32,316 nucleotides of DNA, taken from the NCBI GenBank assembly GCA_013695785.1, contig JACCZT010000028.1, forward strand, positions 1 to 32,316, written 5' to 3'. The first letter of the stretch is position 1; every line of letters begins with the position of its first letter. Below are positions 21,989 through 32,316 of this stretch, piece after piece. The notes beneath the pieces were generated by a model. That model was not told where the DNA came from. It searched no databases and saw nothing but the letters and a program-made list of their open reading frames with translations. The stretch comes from Nocardioidaceae bacterium. Lineage in GTDB: Bacteria > Actinomycetota > Actinomycetes > Propionibacteriales > Nocardioidaceae. The translations under genes and the position numbers were made by a program.

Positions 21989-23658
21989 TCAGCGCAGCAA
22001 CGAGCGGCGCAGCGTGTCCATCCCGACCGAGCCGACGTCGAGCGCTCTGCGGTGGAACGCCGCGAGGTCGAACTCCTCGCCCGCGGCACGGACCTGAGCG
22101 GCATAGTCGTCGCGTAGCCGGTGCCACAGGCGCTCGCCGATCTTGTAGCTCGGCGCCTGGCCGGGCCACCCCAGGTAGCGGTCGAGCTCGAACGCCAGGA
22201 ACTCCTCGTCCATCTGCGCGTTGGCGAGCAGGAACGGCCGGGCCTTCGCAGCGGTCCAGGTGCCGCCGCCCCACTGCTGTGGGGCTGGCAAGCCGAGGTG
22301 CACCCCGATATCGAGGACGACCCGGGCAGCCCGCAGCCGCTGGCCGTCCAGCATCCCCATCATGTCGCCGGGGTCGTCGAGGTAGCCGAGGTCGGCCATC
22401 ATCCTCTCGGCGTACAACGCCCACCCCTCCCAGTGCCCGGAGTTGCCGCTCAGCAGCCGCCGCCACCGGTTGAGCAAGCCCTTGCGGTACGTCGTCTGCG
22501 CGATCTGCAGGTGGTGGCCGGGGACGCCCTCGTGGTAGACCGTCGTCGTCTCGCGCCAGGTGTTGAAGGTGGACACGCCCTCGGGCACCGCCCACCACAT
22601 GCGGCCGGGGCGGGAGAAGTCGTCGCTCGGACCGGTGTAGTAGATGCCGCCGTCGTGGGTAGGCGCGATCCGGCACTCCAGCGCGCGGACGGGGTCGGGA
22701 ATGTCGAAGTGCTCGCCGGCGAGCTCGGCGACGGCCCGGTCGGACAGGTCCTGCATCCACCGCTGCAGCGCCTCGGTGCCGCGCAGCGTCCTGGCCGGGT
22801 CGTCGTCCAGGAGCGACATCGCTTCCTTGAGCGTCCCGCCCGGCAACACCTGCTCGGCCACCACCTGCTGCTCGGCGACGATCCGCTCTAGCTCCGACAG
22901 GCCCCAGGCGTAGGTCTCGTCCAGGTCGACGGTGACGCCGACGTGCAGCCGTGACCACAGCGCGTACTCGTCGCGGCCCACCGCGCTTCCGCGCAGGAGA
23001 CCGGGGCGAGCTCGTCGGCCATGACGTCAGCCAGCTTGCCGTACGCCTGCGACGCCGCCTCCGCAGCGCGCTCGAGGTCACCCGACAGTGCCGTCGGGCG
23101 ACCGCTGCCCTCGGTGAGGGTGTGGAAGAAGCCGTCCGTGGCGGCGATCGTGCGAGCCTGGGTGATGCACCCCTCGACCTGGCGTCGGGCCGAGACCCGG
23201 CCGGTACGGCTGCCCTCGCGCAGCGCCCGGAGGTAGGAGTCGACGGCCACGGGGACGGCCGCCATCCGGGTCGCGATCGTGGCCCAGTCGTCATCGGTCT
23301 CGGTGGCCATCAGGTCGAACGTCATCCGGATCTGCTGCAGCGGAGACTCGATGACGTTGAGCGAGCCGAGGTCGTACCCCCGGCGGTGCAGCTCTCGCTC
23401 GAGCGTCAAGCGATCGGTGAGCGCCTCGACCGTCACCTCGTCCACGTCGTCGACCGGCGGCACGCCCGCGAGTGCCCGCAAGGTGGCGCCCGCAACGGCA
23501 TCCATCGCCTGCAGACCGTCGGGGGAGAAGTCGTCGAACCGGTCCTCACCGCCAGGCAGCCCGAGGTACGTCGCCGTGGTCGGCGAGAGGGCGACGACGG
23601 CCTCGAGATGGGCGTCGGCGACGGCGTCCACGGCGGTCGGTGCACGAGTCTCATCCAC
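21989..23658 (-). pseudogene. DUF885 family (peptidase-like) gene interrupted by an apparent 1-bp frameshift near 22981
   Basis: N-terminal half (VDETRAPTAVDAVADAHLEAVVALSPTTATYLG ... ADVMADELAPVSCAEA) and C-terminal half (VGRDEYALWSRLHVGVTVDLDETYAWG ... VYHEGVPGHHLQIAQTTYRKG) lie in adjacent frames and join seamlessly if one C is added near 22981. Confidence 0.85.
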
Positions 23659-23706
23659 GCGCCCAAACCTAGTCACACCGCGCCACCACGTGTTGCCCTT
23701 CCCCTT

Positions 23707-23735
23707 TTGTGGGCGCACCGGCACAGTGACATGCT
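23707..23735 (+). promoter_or_regulatory. Candidate pruA promoter TTGTGG-N17-CATGCT, 7 nt before ATG 23743
   Basis: Hexamers at 23707-23712 and 23730-23735 with 17-nt spacing, in the divergent DUF885/pruA intergenic region. Confidence 0.4.
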
Positions 23736-23742
23736 TGCCCAC

Positions 23743-25371
<1,629 letters not shown>

Positions 25372-25863
25372 CTAGGCCTTGAGGCGGGCGATCCCTTCAC
25401 GGGCCTCGACGCGGATCGCCGAGACGACGGCCTTGGCGACCTCGGGCTCGATCTTCTTGCCCAGGAACGGGATCTTGACGGCCACGTCGCCGTCGACGTC
25501 GAGCACGGTGTCGGCGCCGGATACGCGCAGCGTGCTCGTGCCCCTCATGCCGGCCGGCTGACCCACGATCTGGACATCGACGTCAGCGGTCCGGTTGCCC
25601 TCGGCGTCGGCCGCGCCCCAGCGCTCGATCTGCGTCACCGAGACCGTCTCGCCCACCAGCTTCTTGACGAAGTCGGGCATCTCGGTCGGCATGACGCGCT
25701 CGATGGTCACCGTCGCCTCGTCACCGGACCGCTCGACCCGCACGGCGTGACTTATCGCGTGCACCTTCTCGCACACGTCGCCGCGGAAGTCCTCATCGGT
25801 GATGAGGGCGAACACCTGTGCCGGTGTTGCGTCGTCGTACGTCGCGGACTCGGAGATCTTCAT
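25372..25863 (-). CDS. DUF2505 family protein
   Basis: 163 aa MKISESATYDDATPAQVFALITDEDFRGDVCEKVHA...RGTSTLRVSGADTVLDVDGDVAVKIPFLGKKIEPEVAKAV. Confidence 0.88.
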   Translation of the reverse strand: MKISESATYDDATPAQVFALITDEDFRGDVCEKVHAISHAVRVERSGDEATVTIERVMPTEMPDFVKKLVGETVSVTQIERWGAADAEGNRTADVDVQIVGQPAGMRGTSTLRVSGADTVLDVDGDVAVKIPFLGKKIEPEVAKAVVSAIRVEAREGIARLKA

Positions 25864-25904
25864 GGGCACATCATGACAGCGCATCTGATCGGCGCGCGTA
25901 CGCA

Positions 25905-25916
25905 GGTGTCGACACC
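25905..25916. promoter_or_regulatory. Perfect 12-bp palindrome GGTGTCGACACC between divergent DUF2505 and NAD-GDH genes; candidate operator
   Basis: Direct reading of sequence; lies 13 bp upstream of a TAGTGT -10-like hexamer (25930-25935). Confidence 0.4.
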
Positions 25917-25990
25917 GGTTGCCAGGCATTAGTGTCGGGGTATCCCGCACAACGGCGTGTGGGACGAGGACGCAGGGAGCTGGCTTGTCG

Positions 25991-28900
25991 ATGGCGGCCG
26001 ATCTTCAGGAGCAGTACTACACGCAGGTGCCCGACGCCGACATCGAGGGGCGCTCGGCGCAGAGCCTGCGCGCGGCAGCACAGAGTCACTACGAGCTCGC
26101 CGGCTTCCGCCCTCAGGGCACGTCACGGGTCCGTGTCCTGATGCCGGACGACGGTGAGAGTGGCTGGGACGTCGAGGGACATGGCGTCGTGGAGATCGTC
26201 ACCGAGGACAGGCCGTTCCTCGTCGACTCGGTGAGCGCGTTCCTCTCCCGGTCCGGGTTCGGCATCTACCGGCTGGCGCACCCCCAGCTCGTCGTACGGC
26301 GTGACATCACCGGCGAGCTACAGGGCGTGGAGCCACGCGACACACCGATCGACGGCGTGACGGTCCTGCGCGAGTCGTGGATGCACATCGAGCTCGACAC
26401 CGCCATCGAGCCCGAGACGTTCGCCGGCCTCGAAGAGGGCTTGCAGCAGATCCTGCGCGACGTCCAGGACGTCGTCGAGGACTGGACCAAGATGCAGAAC
26501 CAGGCCCTGGGGATGGTCGAGGGGCTGCGCAGTGGCGAACCCCCCGTCGGCGAGGCGGAGGTCACAGAGGCGTGCGAGCTGTTGTCCTGGCTCGCCGACG
26601 GCCATTTCACGTTCATGGGCTACCGGGAGTACCGCCTCGTCACCGACGACGACGGCGACCAGCTCCATGTCGTGCCCGGCACCGGGCTGGGCATCCTGCG
26701 CTCTGACCGCGCGCGGTCGGGGGCGTTCAGCAGCCTTCCCGTCCAGGTCCGCGCCCAAGCGCGGGAGAAGAACCTTCTGATCGTGACCAAGGCCAACTCC
26801 CGATCGACCGTCCACCGTCCGGTGTATTTGGACTACATCAGCATCAAGACGTTCGACGCCTCTGGCGAGACCACCGGAGAGCGCCGTTTCCTCGGGCTGT
26901 TCACCTCCTCGGCCTACACCGAGAGCGTCACCCGCATCCCGGTGCTGGGCCGCAAGGTCGACGCGATCCTGGAACGCCTGCAAGCCGAGCGCAACAGCTA
27001 CAACGGCAAGGCGCTCATCGACATGATGGAGACGTACCCGCGCGATGAGCTCTTCCAGACCTCGATCGAGGACCTGACCCGCATCGCGTCCTCCATCTTG
27101 CAGCTGCGCGACCGCCGCCAGCTCCGCCTGTTCGTCCGCCCCGACGACTACGGCCGCTTCGTGTCGTGCCTTGTCTACCTGCCGCGTGACCGCTACACCA
27201 CGGCGGTGCGGCTGCGCATCCAGCGCGACCTGGCCGACGCCGTCGGCGGTGACGCCACCGTCGACTACACGACCTGGGTCACCGAGGACGTCCTCGCCCG
27301 GGTGCACTTCGTGGTACGCCCCGAGCGGGGGACCGTCATCGGCGACCTCGACGAGGCCGACCTGCAGCGCAAGCTCGCCAAGGCCAGCCGCTCGTGGGAC
27401 GACGACTTCGCCGACGCCGTGGAGGAGATGCTCGGCGAGGCGACACCGTCGAGCACCCCGGCGCGCGACGCCGGCAGGTTCCCCGAGGCGTACAAGGAGG
27501 ATTTCGACGCGCACACCGCGGTCGCGGACCTGCAGCGGCTGCAGGAGCTCCACGCCGGCGACGGTGCCGACGACATCGCTCTGGAGCTGACCCGCGTGCC
27601 GGAGGAGCCCGATGCTGGACAGCAGGCGGCCACCGGTCGCCTGAAGATCCTCCGCGTCGGTTCGCCCCTGTCGCTCGCCGACGTGCTGCCGTTGTTCGCC
27701 TCCCTTGGCTTGGAGGTCGTCGACGAGCGCCCGTACCACCTGCGGGGGAGCGGGACCACTGGTGCGGCGCAGGAGCCGGCCTGGATCTACGACTTCGGGC
27801 TCGCCTACCACGGAAGTCTCGACGTCGCGCTGCTGCAGGATGCGTTCCTCGCCTGCTGGCGCGGTGACGCCGAGGCGGACGGGTTCAACCGACTGGTGAC
27901 CCAGGCCGCGATGACGTGGCGTCAGGTCATCGTCATGCGCACCTATGCCAAGTTCCTTCGCCAGGCCGGGACGCCGTTCAGCCAGAACTACATCGAGCAG
28001 GTCCTCCTCGACAACGCCGAGATCGCCGCGATGCTCGTCTCGCTGTTCGAGGCGCGCTTCGACCCAGCCGCCTCAGGCGACGCTGAGGGTGGCGACTCCC
28101 TGGACGAGCGTGCCCAGCAGATCGCCAAGATCGAGGAGCCGCTGGCCGCCGCGTTCGAGGAGGTCGCGAGCCTCGACGCCGATCGCATCCTGCGCGCGTA
28201 CCGCAACCTGATCCGCTCCACGAGCCGCACGAACTTCTACCAGCGCGAGGGCGGGCGCGCCAAGCCCTACGTCTCGATCAAGCTCGAGCCGCGCAGCATC
28301 GACGAGCTGCCAGCACCGAGACCGCGGTACGAGATCTTCTGCTACTCCCCCCGCGTGGAGGGCGTGCACCTGCGCTTTGGCGCCGTCGCCCGCGGTGGAC
28401 TGCGATGGTCGGACCGCCGCGACGACTTCCGTACCGAGGTGCTCGGACTGGTCAAAGCGCAGATGGTCAAGAACGCGGTCATCGTGCCGGTGGGATCCAA
28501 GGGCGGCTTCTATTGCAAGGACCTGCCCGACCCCGCGGTCGACCGGGACGCGTGGATGGCCGAGGGCGTGGCCTGCTACCGCACCTTCATCTCCTCGCTG
28601 CTGGATCTCACCGACAACCGGGCCGGTGCCGAGACCGTCCCGCCCGCCGACGTGGTCCGGTGGGACGGCGACGACTCCTATCTCGTCGTGGCGGCGGACA
28701 AGGGCACCGCGACGTTCTCCGACATCGCCAACGGCGTTTCCGCCGAATACGGGTTCTGGCTCGGCGACGCGTTCGCCTCCGGCGGATCGGTCGGCTACGA
28801 CCACAAAGTCATGGGGATCACCGCCCGCGGCGCGTGGGAGTCCGTGCGCCGGCACTTCCGCGAGATGGGGGTGGACTGTCAGCACGAGGACTTCACCTGC

Positions 28901-30790
28901 GTCGGCATCGGCGACATGTCGGGGGACGTGTTCGGCAACGGCATGCTGCTCAGCGAGCACACCAAGTTGGTGGCGGCCTTCGACCACCGGCACATCTTCT
29001 TGGACCCCGACCCGGACCTGGCGTCCTCGTACGCCGAGCGAAGGCGGATGTTCGATCTGCCGCGCTCGAGCTGGGCCGACTACGACACGTCGCTACTGTC
29101 CGAGGGCGGTGGGGTCTACGCTCGTACGCTCAAGTCGGTCCCGGTCAGCCCGCAGGTACGCGCGGCCCTCGGCCTGGACGAGGCTGTGTCGGCGATGACG
29201 CCGGCGGAGCTGCTGACCGCGCTCTTGAAGACACCGGTCGACCTGCTGTGGAACGGTGGCATCGGGACGTACGTGAAGGCCGAGTCCGAGACCCACGACG
29301 ATGTCGGAGACAAGGCCAACAACGCGATCAGGGTCAACGGCTCACAGCTGCGTTGCCGGTGCGTGGGCGAGGGCGGCAACCTCGGGCTGACCCAGCTGGG
29401 CCGGATCGAGTACGCCCGCGCCGGTGGCCGGATCAACACCGACTTCATCGACAACTCCGCCGGTGTCGACACCTCCGACCACGAGGTCAACATCAAGATC
29501 CTCCTCGACGCCGTGGTGGAGCGCGGTGACCTGAGCGTCGAACAGCGCAACGACCTGCTCCCCACCATGACCGACGAGGTCGGCCGGCTCGTGCTCAAGG
29601 ACAACTACGACCAGAACGTCACGATCGCCGGCACGGTACGCGACGCGTCGAGCCTGCTGCACGCACATGCCGGGTGGATCACCCGCCTGGAGCGCAAGGG
29701 GCTGCTGGACCGGGAGATCGAGTTCCTGCCGTCACCGAAGCAGATCGCGGCGCGTCGCGCCGAAGGCGTCGGACTCACCGCGCCCGAGCTCGCGGTGCTG
29801 CTGGCATACACCAAGATCGTGCTGTCCGAGGAGCTGCTCGGCTCGGACGTCGCCGAGGACCCGTACTTCCGCAGCCTGCTGTTCAGCTACTTCCCGACGC
29901 CCCTGCAGCACGCGTACCGCGACGCGATGGAGCAGCACCCGCTGCGCCGCGAGATCATCGTGACCCGCATCGTCAACGACATGATCAACGCCGCCGGCCT
30001 GTCGTTCTTCCACCGGCTCTCGGGCGAGACCGGCGCCGATGCCGCCGAGCTCGCTCGCGCGGACGCCATTGCCAGTGAGATCTACGACGCGCAGGCGGTC
30101 GCGGAGCAGATCAACGCCCTCGACAACGTCGTGTCCGCAGACACCCAGGAGCAGATGCGGGGCGTGCTGCAGGCCGTGACCGAGCGGGCGACCCGGTGGC
30201 TTGTCAACCACCGGCGCAACCCCGACGTGGAGGCCACCGTCGAGCACTTCGGCACCCAGGTGCAACGGGTCCTGCGCGAGCTCTCCGACCTCCTGGTGGG
30301 CCGCGAGCGCGACGCCTGGCAGGCGCGCGCTGACGCCCTGACCGACAAAGGCGTCCCCGAGGTGATCGCGGTGCGGGTCGCGTCGTTCGGTACGTCGTTC
30401 GGCGTCCTTCCGGTCGTCGACTTCGCGCTGCGTGACGACGTCGACGCCCTGCAGGCCACTGCGGTCCACGCAGAGCTCGCCGAACGTCTCGGCCTGGACC
30501 GGTTGGTGGGGCGGATCGGGGCGCTGCCGCGTGACGACCGGTGGCGGACGATGGCGCGGGCAGCGCTGCGCGACGACCTGTTGTCCGTGGCCGCCGACCT
30601 CACCGGGCGGGTGTGGTCTAGCACCGACGCCTCGTTGCCGGCGCACGAGCGCGTCGACCGGTGGGCTGCTGAGGAAGGCACGCTGCTGGCCCGTGCCGAG
30701 ACCACCTTGGAGGAGATCTGGGCCGACGAGACCCCTGATCTCGCCCGGTTGTCGGTGGGACTGCGAATCGTACGCTCCCTGCTCGGCTGA
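25991..30790 (+). CDS. NAD-specific glutamate dehydrogenase, large (about 1600 aa) type
   Basis: Single ORF; RDDFRTEVLGLVKAQMVKNAVIVPVGSKGGFYCKDLPD, CVGIGDMSGDVFGNGMLLS, VDLLWNGGIGTYVKA, GEGGNLGLTQLGRIEYA; start may be TTG 25985. Confidence 0.95.
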   Translation: MAADLQEQYYTQVPDADIEGRSAQSLRAAAQSHYELAGFRPQGTSRVRVLMPDDGESGWDVEGHGVVEIVTEDRPFLVDSVSAFLSRSGFGIYRLAHPQLVVRRDITGELQGVEPRDTPIDGVTVLRESWMHIELDTAIEPETFAGLEEGLQQILRDVQDVVEDWTKMQNQALGMVEGLRSGEPPVGEAEVTEACELLSWLADGHFTFMGYREYRLVTDDDGDQLHVVPGTGLGILRSDRARSGAFSSLPVQVRAQAREKNLLIVTKANSRSTVHRPVYLDYISIKTFDASGETTGERRFLGLFTSSAYTESVTRIPVLGRKVDAILERLQAERNSYNGKALIDMMETYPRDELFQTSIEDLTRIASSILQLRDRRQLRLFVRPDDYGRFVSCLVYLPRDRYTTAVRLRIQRDLADAVGGDATVDYTTWVTEDVLARVHFVVRPERGTVIGDLDEADLQRKLAKASRSWDDDFADAVEEMLGEATPSSTPARDAGRFPEAYKEDFDAHTAVADLQRLQELHAGDGADDIALELTRVPEEPDAGQQAATGRLKILRVGSPLSLADVLPLFASLGLEVVDERPYHLRGSGTTGAAQEPAWIYDFGLAYHGSLDVALLQDAFLACWRGDAEADGFNRLVTQAAMTWRQVIVMRTYAKFLRQAGTPFSQNYIEQVLLDNAEIAAMLVSLFEARFDPAASGDAEGGDSLDERAQQIAKIEEPLAAAFEEVASLDADRILRAYRNLIRSTSRTNFYQREGGRAKPYVSIKLEPRSIDELPAPRPRYEIFCYSPRVEGVHLRFGAVARGGLRWSDRRDDFRTEVLGLVKAQMVKNAVIVPVGSKGGFYCKDLPDPAVDRDAWMAEGVACYRTFISSLLDLTDNRAGAETVPPADVVRWDGDDSYLVVAADKGTATFSDIANGVSAEYGFWLGDAFASGGSVGYDHKVMGITARGAWESVRRHFREMGVDCQHEDFTCVGIGDMSGDVFGNGMLLSEHTKLVAAFDHRHIFLDPDPDLASSYAERRRMFDLPRSSWADYDTSLLSEGGGVYARTLKSVPVSPQVRAALGLDEAVSAMTPAELLTALLKTPVDLLWNGGIGTYVKAESETHDDVGDKANNAIRVNGSQLRCRCVGEGGNLGLTQLGRIEYARAGGRINTDFIDNSAGVDTSDHEVNIKILLDAVVERGDLSVEQRNDLLPTMTDEVGRLVLKDNYDQNVTIAGTVRDASSLLHAHAGWITRLERKGLLDREIEFLPSPKQIAARRAEGVGLTAPELAVLLAYTKIVLSEELLGSDVAEDPYFRSLLFSYFPTPLQHAYRDAMEQHPLRREIIVTRIVNDMINAAGLSFFHRLSGETGADAAELARADAIASEIYDAQAVAEQINALDNVVSADTQEQMRGVLQAVTERATRWLVNHRRNPDVEATVEHFGTQVQRVLRELSDLLVGRERDAWQARADALTDKGVPEVIAVRVASFGTSFGVLPVVDFALRDDVDALQATAVHAELAERLGLDRLVGRIGALPRDDRWRTMARAALRDDLLSVAADLTGRVWSSTDASLPAHERVDRWAAEEGTLLARAETTLEEIWADETPDLARLSVGLRIVRSLLG

Positions 30791-30922
30791 GTCACTCGGC
30801 CTCAGCGCGGTGCTGACCGTCATCCTTGCCCGCAGGTTCTCGTGGGAAGCGATCTGACCTGCACCGGTCGCCGATGCGGGTGAGGATGGACCGCGTACGA
30901 GAGGTTGGGGAAAGGAGCAGCG

Positions 30923-31119
30923 GTGAATGTCGGGGACAGCGTCAGCTGGAACACGTCACAGGGTCCTACGCACGGCAAGATCGTCGAGCGCAGGACGAAG
31001 GACTTCCAGCTCGACGGGCAGCAGTTCAAAGCCAGCGGGGACGAACCGAAGTCATCGTCGCCTCCGACAAGACCGGGGCCAGGGCGGCGCATGCCGCCGA
31101 CGCCCTGGCCGAGCGCTGA
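30923..31119 (+). pseudogene. DUF2945 (TUDOR-like/hypervirulence-associated) gene with apparent 1-bp frameshift near 31047
   Basis: VNVGDSVSWNTSQGPTHGKIVERRTKDFQLDGQQFKASGDEP in one frame, (E)VIVASDKTGARAAHAADALAER in the next; AAAGGAG ribosome-binding site upstream of GTG. Confidence 0.85.
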
Positions 31120-31120
31120 G

Positions 31121-32316
31121 CTACGCGGACTCGGAGATGCCGTACCGCTGGTGCAGCCGGCGCAAGAACGGCGGGGCCCACCAGTTCGCCTCGCCGGCCA
31201 GCCGCATGAACGCCGGCACGAGCACCCCGCGTACCAAGGTGGCGTCCATCAGGATCGCGATCGTCATGCCGAGCCCGAGCAGCTTGATGAACGTCACCTG
31301 TGAGGTGGCGAACGCGATGAAGGTCACCGCGAGCACCCCTGCCGCTGCCGTCATGATCCGTCCCGTCTTCTGCAGGCCGATCGCCACCGCCGCAGTGGTG
31401 TCGCCGGTACGGTCGTGCTCCTCCTTGATCCTGGACAGCAGGAACACCTCGTAGTCCATCGACAGCCCGAACGCGATGCAGAACATCAGGATCGGGATCG
31501 TCGTGTTGAGGGTTCCGGTCGGGGTGAAGTCGAGAAGATCGGCGCCGTTGCCGTCCTGGAAGACCCACACCATGGCGCCGAAGGTGGCGCCGAGGCTGAG
31601 CACGTTGAGGATGATCGCCTTGATCGGGATGAGGACGCTGCCGGTCATCAGGAAGAGCAGCACGAAGGTCGCCACGGCGACGATGCCGAGCGCCAGCGGG
31701 ACAAGTCCGAAGATCGCAGCCTTGGAGTCGACGAGTTCCGCCGCCGGCCCCGCCACCAGCGTCGGCACGCTCGTGTCCAGCGCCCGGAGCTCGGCGACGA
31801 GCTGTTCACCGGCTGGGGACACCGGCTCGGCGTCGCTGACGACGTCCAGATAGGACCCGTCGCCGTCGGCGAACCGCTGTGCCTGCGGGCCGGCCTCGGC
31901 CACCTGGGCGCCGTCGGCGAACGTCCCCGTGCTGGTGTCCACCTGGTTGACCTCGGGCAGTGCCGAGATTCTCGAGGCCAGCTCGGTGGTCTGCTCCGGC
32001 GTTGCCTCCGCCAGTACGACCGGGAAGGAGCGCGCGGAGCTGTCGTCGAACTCGGTGCGCAGGCTGTCACCGACGATGCGGGCCGTGCTGTCGGTCGGCA
32101 GGTCACGGTCGTCGGGGAGGCTGAAGGAGACCCCGAGGAACGGCGTCGCAAGGAAGACGAGCAGCACCACGACCGGGAGGCCGGTCAGGATGGGTCGGCG
32201 CATGACCGTGTTCGACAGGGAGTGCCAAAAGACGCTATCGGAGGCGCCGTCGCGCCGCTTGCGCCCGACGGAGAACCGGTTCACCCTCGCTCCGAGGACG
32301 GCGAGCAGCGCCGGGA
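31121..32316 (-). CDS. MMPL family transporter, C-terminal part (5' truncated by window edge)
   Basis: Frame open to the right edge (PALLAVLGARVNRFSVGRK...); SMDYEVFLLSRIKEEHDRTGDTTAAVAIGLQKTGRIMTAAAGVLAVTFIAFATS. Confidence 0.93.
   Translation of the reverse strand, partial: PALLAVLGARVNRFSVGRKRRDGASDSVFWHSLSNTVMRRPILTGLPVVVLLVFLATPFLGVSFSLPDDRDLPTDSTARIVGDSLRTEFDDSSARSFPVVLAEATPEQTTELASRISALPEVNQVDTSTGTFADGAQVAEAGPQAQRFADGDGSYLDVVSDAEPVSPAGEQLVAELRALDTSVPTLVAGPAAELVDSKAAIFGLVPLALGIVAVATFVLLFLMTGSVLIPIKAIILNVLSLGATFGAMVWVFQDGNGADLLDFTPTGTLNTTIPILMFCIAFGLSMDYEVFLLSRIKEEHDRTGDTTAAVAIGLQKTGRIMTAAAGVLAVTFIAFATSQVTFIKLLGLGMTIAILMDATLVRGVLVPAFMRLAGEANWWAPPFLRRLHQRYGISESA

Noticed and set aside
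30905-31303. 132-aa plus-strand ORF as an intact gene
   Set aside because: C-terminal half is out of frame and antisense to MMPL; the family-typical C-terminus is in the neighbouring frame, so this is the frameshifted DUF2945 gene.

Overview
The window is a GC-rich actinobacterial chromosome segment, probably Nocardioidaceae/Propionibacteriales-like (taxon is inference). Most of it is conserved core synteny: DUF3499 - manB-type phosphohexomutase - Trm112 - SIS/TobH-like - CDF transporter - ahcY - mtrA - mtrB - lpqB - comF-like - hpf - orphan LuxR-type response regulator - YcaQ/AlkX-like glycosylase - secA. This is followed by a poorly characterised block (Rv3235-like, LysM, conserved hypothetical, excisionase-type HTH, SAF/CpaB-like, CpaE-like ATPase, WS/DGAT, DUF6912-like). 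The right part carries a frameshifted DUF885 peptidase-like gene, pruA, DUF2505, a giant NAD-glutamate dehydrogenase, a frameshifted DUF2945 gene and a truncated MMPL transporter. I saw no rRNA, tRNA, CRISPR or mobile element. The main points for follow-up are: (i) an isolated CpaB-like/CpaE-like/HTH/LysM module without the rest of a Tad pilus locus, whose CpaE-like ATPase has Arg in place of the P-loop Lys; (ii) a WS/DGAT with HQxxxDG instead of HHxxxDG; (iii) a recurring -10-like hexamer 6-7 nt upstream of start codons, suggesting many leaderless mRNAs; (iv) two single-base frameshifts that can be localised; (v) a possible 10-bp-phased operator and a palindromic operator; (vi) absence of manA from its usual position.
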